Assembly: GCA_956465555.1 (NCBI GenBank)
Contig: OY101117.1
Location: 2,666,001-2,730,000 of the forward strand
Source of the DNA: Nitzschia sp. pyKryTriq1
Taxonomy: Eukaryota; Bacillariophyta; Bacillariophyceae; Bacillariales; Bacillariaceae
Direction of reading: 5' to 3'
DNA: 64,000 nt
In this document: one piece after another, positions 56,511 through 64,000 of the stretch
Position numbering within the stretch: position 1 is the stretch's first letter
Layout: every line of letters begins with the position of its first letter
Notes under the pieces: generated by a model
Told to the model about the DNA's origin: nothing
The model's database searches: none
The model's input: the letters and a program-made list of their open reading frames with translations, nothing else
Position numbers and translations under genes: made by a program

Positions 56511-58820
56511 TCAAGTGAAGGCGAAGTTGGTAATTTCTCCCGTTCTCTTTCCACTTCTACTATCGACAAGGGCGAAGAAATCCCTCTGGTCGACAATTTT
56601 CAGATTTGATTTGTTTGCTGGTCCTCCAATTATTTCCGAAGCCTTCTTGTATTTGTTGCCTTCAGTGACTTCACGGCCGTCTTCTAATTCTTCACCAATG
56701 ACCAGAAAATTTGTCTTGCCACTCACTGCACTTCGGACTGCGCCCCCGCAAGACTTCACCAGGTTTTCGGCCGCGGCCCTCGAGCAACTCTTGAATTCAC
56801 CCGTAAACACGAACAGGAGGCCGGCTAAGCAACCAGGAATCGGCTTGGGTATTTCAAGCGGGCTGTCATCCTCATCCAGTGACTTCTGGATTTGTGCTTC
56901 GTTCCATAAGCGGAATTCGCCATCTGGGTTTGCATAAAAATCGAGAGCTCTCCGATCGGAGCGAACAAGTCTACGTTCAAAATTATGCAGCTCCAAGCCA
57001 TTTTCGTCGGAGGCTCGACTCAGCGCCACATATGCTTGGGCTTCCGTGAAGACCCCTTTCAAGTCGACCTTGACGTAGTCCAGGGTCATCCCTTGCGACT
57101 TGTGCACCGTCATTGCCCAGGCAAGTTTGAGTGGAATGGCCGTGCGAATACACTCCCCGATGCCCGCTAATCGACAAGTGAAGTCAACTGGTTGAATGAC
57201 CTTGCGTACGCCATTGACGAATTCCACGATCGGGTATTTAGTGGCTTCCTTCGTTCCAGATTCTCCCGACGGCAAAGTATCCATAATATTGTCGTCGTCA
57301 TCTGATGAGACATCCGCAAAACCAACAATCTTGCCCCTTGAGCCATTGACCAACGGTTTCTTCGATTTGATCACATGATTTTTAATTAGCATTACCTGTG
57401 CCCCCTCTTTCAAAATGATCTCCTTTTCAGCGATACAATCCTTGAAAAAGGCATTCTTCCACAGCTTCGACTCCATTGATGCATGATCGAACCCTGAAGT
57501 GTATGCATTAACATCATCGATCGCTTTGAAATGATACTGCTCACCTGGTAACTTTGCCAGCTCCGCCCTATTCTCTTCTTCGACCTTCCTTCTCGTACAA
57601 TACAAGACCGTAGGTTTGATACCGTTTCTTGTAGGCGGAAGCGGCCGTTGGCATCGCCGTAGAAATGCCAATCCCTCGTCCGACACTGTTCCTGTGCGAA
57701 TCTCATGCAACACGTGGATGAACTGCTTGTTATTTTGCCGAAAAACCTCGTCCAGAACGACATTTTGAAATTTGGCGTCGCGCCAGACTTTGGACTGGAA
57801 GGCAAAACCTCTGTCTCGGTGAATCGTTTCCAAATCCACTCCATGCGCAAGCATCTCTTTGACATTCGGATCATTGTTCCTCTTGGGAATTGGAGGTAGT
57901 TGCAAAAAGTCGCCACAAAAGATTAACTGAATTCCCCCAAAAGGCTTGGTGCGTTCTTCTCGTATATCACAGACAACGTCGGATAGATGATCCAGAAATT
58001 CTCCGTTGACCATGGATATCTCATCGATTAGCAGTACTTGAACAGCTCGCCAGGCTTTTCGCGAATCTTCTTTCCAAGCCTTTTGAAAGTCGGTCACTTG
58101 CACTGGGACACCGCATCCAGCAAAGCTGTGGAGCGTCTGACCCCCCACTGCAACGGCGCTTGTGCCCGTAGAACCAAGGACGGCCCACGCAGTGCTGGAA
58201 TCGGAATAGCGCTGCTTCATGTACGCAATGATTTGACGGAGTACCACACTTTTCCCCGTTCCTGCTGGTCCTGTGATGAACACGTTCTCCTCTTGTTTGG
58301 CTAGTTCTAGCGCGTTCTTCTGCTTTTCGTTGAGCGATTCGGTCCCAAGTCCAACTCCCGAAGTATCCTTTGAAGACCTGCCACTAGCTACTTCAATCGG
58401 GGCTGAGGTGCCTTGAAGATCCTTTCCAAGGCCTTTTCCTTCGGTATAACCCATTTTTGCCATCATCGTTTGGACTTCAGTCGAGTATTGAGGTTCTAGT
58501 CCCGTAATCTTTGTGGTACTAGCAACTGGCGCTGCCTCTGAGGGAGTTTTGAAGCGAGATCCCGTCATATTTTCCTTGTTTCTGCGGTCCACGGAGACAT
58601 CTTCATTAGGAGCCATTATTGGACGACGACTCGCCGTTGCCACCGCCACCAACGAATGTTCTGATCCTTGTTTCATATATGCTTCGGCTTCGGCTAAGCT
58701 TGAAAATCCCTTGAATTGTGCATTGGTAAACTGATGCACTTTGGCTTTGCACTCATCCCACGCTCCAAAGATTCCCGTCTGACGACCTCGGAGAACGGCG
58801 TAATACTTTTTCTTGGCCAT
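56511..58820 (-). CDS. PIF1-family helicase with RNase H1-type, G-patch and BRCT domains
   Basis: The 769-residue protein combines four parts. Residues ~5-50 (KYYAVLRGRQTGIFGAWDECKAKVHQFTNAQFKGFSSLAEA) form an RNase H1 N-terminal hybrid-binding (Cauli_VI) domain. Residues ~117-160 (MGYTEGKGLGKDLQGTSAPI...GVGLG) form a G-patch. The PIF1 helicase core runs from ~163 to 650, with Walker A GPAGTGKS (184-191), Walker B LLIDEISM, CGDFLQLPP, and VHKSQGMTLDYV and ALSRA near the end. A BRCT domain (GLLFVFTGEFKSCSRAAAENLVKSCGGAV...TNFLVIGEE) covers ~675-765, of the RFC1/ligase type. PIF1 enzymes unwind G-quadruplexes and RNA-DNA hybrids 5' to 3'. The domain set suggests R-loop work with damage-linked recruitment. 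The single frame needs no intron. Confidence 0.9.
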   Translation of the reverse strand: MAKKKYYAVLRGRQTGIFGAWDECKAKVHQFTNAQFKGFSSLAEAEAYMKQGSEHSLVAVATASRRPIMAPNEDVSVDRRNKENMTGSRFKTPSEAAPVASTTKITGLEPQYSTEVQTMMAKMGYTEGKGLGKDLQGTSAPIEVASGRSSKDTSGVGLGTESLNEKQKNALELAKQEENVFITGPAGTGKSVVLRQIIAYMKQRYSDSSTAWAVLGSTGTSAVAVGGQTLHSFAGCGVPVQVTDFQKAWKEDSRKAWRAVQVLLIDEISMVNGEFLDHLSDVVCDIREERTKPFGGIQLIFCGDFLQLPPIPKRNNDPNVKEMLAHGVDLETIHRDRGFAFQSKVWRDAKFQNVVLDEVFRQNNKQFIHVLHEIRTGTVSDEGLAFLRRCQRPLPPTRNGIKPTVLYCTRRKVEEENRAELAKLPGEQYHFKAIDDVNAYTSGFDHASMESKLWKNAFFKDCIAEKEIILKEGAQVMLIKNHVIKSKKPLVNGSRGKIVGFADVSSDDDDNIMDTLPSGESGTKEATKYPIVEFVNGVRKVIQPVDFTCRLAGIGECIRTAIPLKLAWAMTVHKSQGMTLDYVKVDLKGVFTEAQAYVALSRASDENGLELHNFERRLVRSDRRALDFYANPDGEFRLWNEAQIQKSLDEDDSPLEIPKPIPGCLAGLLFVFTGEFKSCSRAAAENLVKSCGGAVRSAVSGKTNFLVIGEELEDGREVTEGNKYKKASEIIGGPANKSNLKIVDQRDFFALVDSRSGKRTGEITNFAFT

Positions 58821-59214
58821 GCTCTAACGATCACTCTTTTCCGGAATAGAATACAAAGGACGAGTACGAGTACAGTATTTTGTAGGCAGCCTGCTGGTGA
58901 AAGCTGGAACTAAACAAGATGTATTGGATGTTTTCAGGTTTTTGTGTCATGATGTGTCATTGCTTGCATGCTGCTGCCGCTTGCGTCTTGCTTCGTTCAA
59001 AACTCGGATTTTCCGCGATCGCCCCGGTTTCTTGGGAACGAAACGGTCGAATGAGTCGTCACTCGTGAGTGAGCGCGCGAGCCAGTCGTCGAGCGTCCGT
59101 CGTCAAGAAGTCGTCGTTCTTGTCCGGCGGTTTCGTTCGTTCCAAAGAGGTAACGGTACTGACTTAGTTTTAATCTGGAATCGACTACTCTGATCTTGCG
59201 ATCGCTGCGTATTG
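58821..59214. other. Intergenic, PIF1 promoter
   Basis: No gene is seen. CGTCG-rich sequence around 59060-59120 borders the repeated element that begins at 59215. Confidence 0.45.
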
Positions 59215-60259
59215 GCGCAGGCGCCAACAAACCCTCAACTCTCTCGGACACTGTAGACCGATGGTATAGTACTGTTAGTGAAATAATTTTCGTTGGCCTA
59301 TGCCCCTGATCGATTCCGATTTGCGTAGCAGGATCGTCCTCTCTCGGGGATACCCTTGGGTACATCTCCTTGCCTCGTCCTTGTCAAGGTGTGAAGGGAT
59401 GGCGGGCGGGTTTTTAAAGCTAATTAATCTAGAATTCTGAAGTTGGGATTTGCGATACCGAGGTTGACTCGATGATCTTATGAGGTTCATCGGTCGTCTC
59501 TCTTGGTATCGGTTTCGGGTTTGGGTGTTCGTTCGACTTCTTGTCTGTCCTTCGTTCGTTGGGGGTGGCCATGGCGCAGGCGCCAACAAACCCTCAACTC
59601 TCTCGGACACTGTAGACCGATGGTATAGTACTGTTAGTGAAATAATTCGTTGGCCTATGCCCCTGATCGATTCCGATTTGCTCCAGTGGGCTGGATCACT
59701 GCCCCCGGGATCTTCCTTATCGCGCTTGTCGGGATGGGCATGGCGAATCCGTGTTCGATATCCTTAGCTATCAACTTTTGGACCTCGTCCATGTTCTCAT
59801 CCGCTGACTTGTGGTTTCCGTATTCGAGTGCCAGCTGCAGGTCCTCGAGTCTTAAGGTAATGTTGTGGACGAATTTGACTTCTCCTTCGTTCAAGGCTAC
59901 CAACATTGTGGCGTCTCCACCTGAGGCTGCTACCTCGAGCTTCATCGTTTCGGTTGTTGTGTTGTTCGTCGGTTCGAGATTGTCGAGTGGCCCTTCCGAT
60001 TTCGCCTTCGCCCATGATCCTTCCTGTTGGATCCGCTCCTGGAGGAAATCCTTCCACTTCGGGTTACTAGGTTGCGCCATTGAATGGTTTGAAAGTGGCT
60101 TTTAAAGCTAATTAATCTAGAATTCCGAAGTTGGGATTTGCGATACCGAGGTTGACTCGATGATCTTATGAGGTTCATCGGTCGTCTCTCTTGGTATCGG
60201 TTTCGGGTTTGGGTGTTCGTTCGACTTCTTGTCTGTCCTTCGTTCGTTGGGGGTGGCCA
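59215..60259 (-). mobile_element. Two head-to-tail truncated copies of one mobile element
   Basis: On the minus strand each copy reads: a 160-bp 5' segment (59412-59571 and 60100-60259, nearly identical), a variable body, and a ~110-bp 3' segment (59215-59324 and 59574-59681, nearly identical) ending in the palindrome GGCGCCTGCGCC. The body is 87 bp in one copy and 418 bp in the other. The longer body contains an open frame; the shorter looks internally deleted. The 3' segment recurs at 9421-9542. I see no terminal inverted repeats or LTRs. Conserved ends with variable middles suggest a non-autonomous family; the class is undetermined. Confidence 0.7.
59655..60080 (-). pseudogene. Truncated retroelement ORF inside the repeated element
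   Basis: The 141-residue frame starts at MAQPSNPKWKDFLQERIQQEG, just downstream of the 160-bp 5' segment. It ends IAKDIEHGFAMPIPTSAIRKIPGAVIQPTGANRNRSGA. The DIEHGFAMPIP..AIRKIPGAVIQP piece resembles the stretch that lies just upstream of the reverse transcriptase in some retroelement polyproteins of marine protists, where a block reading like 'IEYGFxLPL...IPG' precedes the RT fingers. The catalytic part is missing, so this is a fragment. Start and end coincide with the repeated flanks. Confidence 0.5.
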
Positions 60260-60433
60260 GGACGGGCGGAACGAGAGACGACACCATGAAACATCTTTAT
60301 GACGAGAGACTACTGGTACTACTCGTACTCGTAGTCGACGCTGTAGCTGCTACTACTACTAGTAGTAGATAGAGAGACTGCTGTTGATGTTTGATGTTGT
60401 TGCTGCTTGAGATGGTCTTATTACTTTTGTTCT

Positions 60434-60456
60434 GTATTTATATATATATATATCAA
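60434..60456 (+). promoter_or_regulatory. TA-repeat, possible TATA region
   Basis: TATTTATATATATATATATC lies 52-75 bases before the ATG of the glycosyltransferase-like gene. It may serve as core promoter; it could equally be a simple TA microsatellite. Confidence 0.3.
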
Positions 60457-60507
60457 AACGGCAAATAAACTCCACACTCAAAAGTCTCACATCCAACTTT
60501 TCTTGTA

Positions 60508-63363
60508 ATGCTTCATCGCCATCGGTCGAGAAATCAACAGGTCGTGGCCCTGTCCATGCCACCCTTTGTTCGCTTGTGTTGTCTGCTGACATGGGTGGTC
60601 ATTTTCCCGTTGTGGTGGTACATTCGACGGTCAAACAGCAGTAGCAGTGACGCGGAATTGGGCCCTCTCGCAGGTTTGCAGAAACGAAACAGTGGGCTTT
60701 CTTCTGGGATTATCTCGAGCCGGTTTGGAGGGAAATCTCACAAGCAACACAGGCTTGCCATCGTCATTCCCTTTGTGGGAGAAGGCCCTGGCGCCATTCC
60801 GCCATACCTAGAACTGTTTTGCACTGCCGCGGCTGGTTCCGCTTCGTTGGTGGATTTCCTGCTCATTCACAGTGGGGTTCTCGATGGATATCACGGTGAC
60901 GCTTGTCCCGAGAATGTCATCTTTATTTCTCTGAATACCATTGAAAACTTTTCGAAATATTTGGTCCGTGTGATAGATCACAAGGCCGATGAAGATGTTG
61001 CCGTGGCAGGATCGAGAGAGGTGCTGGCAAAGATCTTGGCCAAGCACGTCATCAAATACCCCTATGTTTTAGTGGAATTCAAGCCTGCTCTTGGGCACAT
61101 TTTTGCTGAATTTCTGGAAGGCTACACTCACTGGGGGTACTCGGATTTGGATATTCTATTCGGGGATCTGGAGCGATGGATTACACCCGATGAATTGGAC
61201 GATTTCGATATTGTGACCTATGGTTTCGGGGATCAAGATCGGGTTTACTTGAGAGGTCAATTCACATTTCATAAGAATGCGAAAGGCGTCAATCAAATCT
61301 GGAGACTCTGCGACTATCTCTCGGATATGGACAAACGTTTCAGTCAAGTCATTTCAGGCGAGGCTAACTTGCACTTTGAATCTGCCGAAGGTTGCTATTC
61401 GGCCGCGGTACTTCAGCGCAATGATGTCAAAGTGAAGTACGCAGTCAAGGCTTTTACGGATATTAAGGAAGAGGATACCGCATATTCCCATGGACTCTTT
61501 GTCGGAACTGGAAAGAAGAAAACTACTACCGTCCTGTACAAGGCTGGTTCGAAGGAAGACGGAAAGGCACTGGAGCGGATACCTGATACATGGTTCGAGA
61601 ACAAGGATTGCTTGTACACAGATTTTAAGAAACCATTACAGTTTGCAGCCGGTGAAAAAATTCGACTCCCGACGGTTGAGAAGGCAGATGCTAAATGTAT
61701 GTTTTGGGCACAGAAAAAGTATCAGTCACGCTTGTGCCTTGATGGAGTCGAGTCATCCGACACTGTCTACTGGATTGAGGGACAGCTCTACAAACAAAAG
61801 TATCAAAACGCACAGCTGCCAGGGAGGGTTGTCTCAGCTCCGTTTTTCCACTTTCAGGAGTACAAACGATATTTCCGTACGACTCAATTGGCAGGGTTTC
61901 ATAGATCTGGCCCTGTTCGGACGTTTGTGCTGTGCAAGGAAGGAGTCCTTCCGATCTACCCCGATGAGTTCAAAGTTGATCGATCCTTCGTTTCTTCACC
62001 GCTCGACTTACGACTTCGCAAATGGAAGGCCGTCAAGGGGAACGATCGTCAGCAGCTACCTAACAGAAGCTACTGCCTTCGATCGGGCCCACGGAAGTTC
62101 CCGGCAAATCCACCTGCACCGCAATGTCAGTTTCCAAGCTCATGGCGTGATGGAAATACAATTCAAATCCTCTCTGGTGCACCTTCTTGGACTCAAGTCG
62201 ATGTCGAAACAGAGGTGACTATGGTCCTCACACTCCAACTACAACCATCGCAGGTTGCAAAGACGGAGTCATTGCATGGCTTCTTGCAACTGATCGGGAT
62301 GTATCTAGATCGATGGCAGGGACAGCCTTCTGTCATTGTGATACACGTTCCAAGCACGACACCAGAAGCAATGGATATGCTTCGAATAAAACTTGGTCCA
62401 GGATCAGACCTTTCCCTCTTTGGGCTTGAGACGTGTCTAGTGGGTGCTATCTTCACTGAAGCGAACGAATTTTTGAGCCGAAAGGCACTTTTGAACATGG
62501 CTATGGACGTGGTACCGACACGGTGGTTTATCAGTGGATTCGAGCTGGAGCGAGGTCTGGTAATTTCCCACGACGCTGCATTCTTTGCGCACCGGGTATC
62601 GATGATCCACAGGGAATTGAATGGATCTGTATTTGTCATCCCACAGTTTGGCCTGTCCAAGACGGAAAGTGATTTTACACTGCCTGCGCTTTGGAAGGCT
62701 AGAAATGACGACGAGTTCCAAGCACTTGCCAAACTCGACGAAGGTGGCTGCGAGACCAGCGAAGACAATGCCGCAAACGACGACGGCAGTGCCATGTTCG
62801 ATGCAATGCACGAGCATTGGTGGAAACTTTCAGAAGGCTACATTGTCGGTATTTCAATCGAGAAGATTGACGATAGGGTACATAATTTGAGAGCTGTCGC
62901 TCTTGACGACATTCAGATGGATATTATTGGACTGTTGACGGAAAAGAAGCAATATAGTCTGTTTGCTATGGACATTTCTCCGATAATTATGACTGACAAT
63001 TTGGGCCCCCGCAATGGCATGAAGACCTCTGAAATCGCAAGGGAAGTGGAAGAGTTTGGTGGGAAACAATGCTACAATGGATTGCGGTTGGCGCAGCTGG
63101 CAACATTTGGTTATAGCGTCAGCGTGCTCGCCGGGGCGTTCGCCCTCAGCACTCCAAGTACTCGAGCGATTGTATCGGCAGATTCTTCTTCTGGGGAAGC
63201 CAGTCCTGCTGGTGCTTCTCGCTGCGATGGTTGCTTCTTGTTTGACGAGGAGCATGAAGATATTTTGGAGGATATCTCAAAAGATGAACGCAAACGACCA
63301 GCGAAGGCGGCTCTTCTTTGGGAACACCCAACCAACTCGGATCCTCTGTTTGGGCACACTTAA
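60508..63363 (+). CDS. Two-domain type II membrane glycosyltransferase-like protein
   Basis: The 951-residue product has a signal anchor near residues 18-38 (FVRLCCLLTWVVIFPLWWYI), placing the bulk in the Golgi or ER lumen. The first domain, about 75-480, has HRLAIVIPFVGEG and LVEFKPALGHIFAEFLEGYTHWGYSDLDILFGDLERWI, the fingerprint of DUF6625-type glycosyltransferases with a WGYxDxD metal/sugar site. The C-terminal part, about 560-880, has ANEFLSRKALLNMAMDVVPTRWFISGFELERGLVISHDAAFF, like the GT49/LARGE-type acceptor block, but the usual DxD is replaced by FELE, so this domain may be inactive. DDDE-rich linkers and a Cys-containing tail (SRCDGCFLFDEEHEDI) follow. It may add sugars to secreted or wall glycoproteins. 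The acceptor is unknown. Confidence 0.8.
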   Translation: MLHRHRSRNQQVVALSMPPFVRLCCLLTWVVIFPLWWYIRRSNSSSSDAELGPLAGLQKRNSGLSSGIISSRFGGKSHKQHRLAIVIPFVGEGPGAIPPYLELFCTAAAGSASLVDFLLIHSGVLDGYHGDACPENVIFISLNTIENFSKYLVRVIDHKADEDVAVAGSREVLAKILAKHVIKYPYVLVEFKPALGHIFAEFLEGYTHWGYSDLDILFGDLERWITPDELDDFDIVTYGFGDQDRVYLRGQFTFHKNAKGVNQIWRLCDYLSDMDKRFSQVISGEANLHFESAEGCYSAAVLQRNDVKVKYAVKAFTDIKEEDTAYSHGLFVGTGKKKTTTVLYKAGSKEDGKALERIPDTWFENKDCLYTDFKKPLQFAAGEKIRLPTVEKADAKCMFWAQKKYQSRLCLDGVESSDTVYWIEGQLYKQKYQNAQLPGRVVSAPFFHFQEYKRYFRTTQLAGFHRSGPVRTFVLCKEGVLPIYPDEFKVDRSFVSSPLDLRLRKWKAVKGNDRQQLPNRSYCLRSGPRKFPANPPAPQCQFPSSWRDGNTIQILSGAPSWTQVDVETEVTMVLTLQLQPSQVAKTESLHGFLQLIGMYLDRWQGQPSVIVIHVPSTTPEAMDMLRIKLGPGSDLSLFGLETCLVGAIFTEANEFLSRKALLNMAMDVVPTRWFISGFELERGLVISHDAAFFAHRVSMIHRELNGSVFVIPQFGLSKTESDFTLPALWKARNDDEFQALAKLDEGGCETSEDNAANDDGSAMFDAMHEHWWKLSEGYIVGISIEKIDDRVHNLRAVALDDIQMDIIGLLTEKKQYSLFAMDISPIIMTDNLGPRNGMKTSEIAREVEEFGGKQCYNGLRLAQLATFGYSVSVLAGAFALSTPSTRAIVSADSSSGEASPAGASRCDGCFLFDEEHEDILEDISKDERKRPAKAALLWEHPTNSDPLFGHT

Positions 63364-64000
63364 CTTCCTCCAAACTAGACGCTAAAATATACGAGTCATT
63401 GTCTAAATACGTCATGGTTGCAAAAGGGACTGATTGATGACTCACTCACTCTACATAGTAGATTGTACCGGTACAGTAGGAATACCATAGAGGTCTGGTG
63501 TTCTAGTAGGTTCTCTCTCTACTGGCGGGAGAGAGATTAATTGCTCTCAACCGTCAAGGTAGCAACTAAATTAGACAGTGCACTTTTTCGCTGCTTTACG
63601 ATATAGTAGAGAGTTACAGAAGTTGTACCGGTCTACTGGGTCTGCCTGTACGTACCGGGGTATGTACCTGGTACTACCGGTATGATGTTGGATGCATGTT
63701 GTGCCGTCATTTGGATCGCCCAGCGCTGACGAATCATTATGAATATATGCATTCACTAATAAGTACAAATATAATCGTTAAGTAACTTCTTAGAAAGGCG
63801 TTACGGGCTTTATACAATGTGTCGCCAGCCGACCTCTCCTTCTTGCCCGTTTTTCGTTACGAATCATCATCATCCGGCACAGAGGTTCTCTGATCCGGCA
63901 CGCGGCAGCTGGGATTTTCTCGAGAAGACGGAACACGGAGCCAACAATGCGATCTCCCACATACGGTACATGTTGTGACCATTATTGCCATCCCCGAACA
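63364..64000. other. Intergenic to the window end
   Basis: TACCGGTA/GTACCGG palindromes are dense at 63466-63475 and 63625-63680. The block at about 63525-63595 resembles 56235-56320. No gene is recognised, and no partial gene is evident at the right edge. Confidence 0.5.

Noticed and set aside
1-64000. tRNA, rRNA or other structured RNA genes
   Set aside because: I looked for B-box-like GGTTCGANTCC and paired acceptor stems and saw none that hold up; a covariance-model scan would be needed to exclude them.

Overview
The window reads as nuclear DNA of a diatom, probably a raphid pennate; the species is inferred, not proven. The grounds are short GT-AG introns of about 80-100 bp, typical eukaryotic genes (dynein intermediate chain, Sec62, PIG-U, mitochondrial ATP synthase gamma), an N-terminal signal peptide followed by an AF-type cleavage motif as in diatom plastid precursors (Obg GTPase, perhaps aminopeptidase P), a secreted lysine-rich silaffin-like repeat protein, a CoDi-like Ty1/copia retrotransposon, and intergenic DNA full of short CTAG/GTAC/TACCGGTA palindromes. 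A 200-N assembly gap lies at 12116-12315.

Layout. 0.9-8.9 kb: plastid Obg GTPase, FAD oxidoreductase, a Golgi-type glycosyltransferase-like protein whose intron frame does not resolve, and a membrane-anchored glutaminyl cyclase. 8.9-14.9 kb: sparse DNA with a retroelement scrap, the silaffin-like gene, the gap, a polytopic membrane protein and a frameshifted pseudogene. 15.05-19.66 kb: a complete, very young copia element with 330-bp LTRs, a 5-bp target duplication and a primer-binding site that is a perfect complement of a segment of its own LTR (predicted self-priming). 20-22.5 kb: two tandem LRR genes. 23.24-30.20 kb: a 7-kb DNA transposon with perfect 40-bp terminal inverted repeats, many GGGCGGGACAA subterminal repeats, a large DDE-like transposase candidate and a coiled-coil/zinc accessory protein. 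Its right end lies 107 bp upstream of an MsrA gene whose catalytic position is an in-frame TGA (selenocysteine).

30.3-52.4 kb is a dense housekeeping block: MsrA, dynein intermediate chain, Mediator subunit 8-like, PIG-U, THP3/LENG8-like, Sec62, ISN1-type IMP 5'-nucleotidase, ATP synthase gamma, a frameshifted sulfotransferase-like gene, aminopeptidase P, and a 1245-residue multi-OB-fold protein that may be CTC1. Splice sites for six of these genes were worked out by phase matching. 52.9-56 kb is a decayed second mobile element with GCTATCGCG repeats and tandem arrays. 56.5-58.8 kb encodes a four-domain PIF1 helicase (RNase H1-type hybrid-binding, G-patch, PIF1, BRCT). 59.2-60.3 kb holds two head-to-tail copies of another element, related to the scrap at 9.4 kb. 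The window ends with a two-domain glycosyltransferase-like membrane protein.

The strongest candidates for something undescribed are the self-priming, protease-less copia element, the TIR transposon with its paired genes, and the PIF1 fusion architecture.
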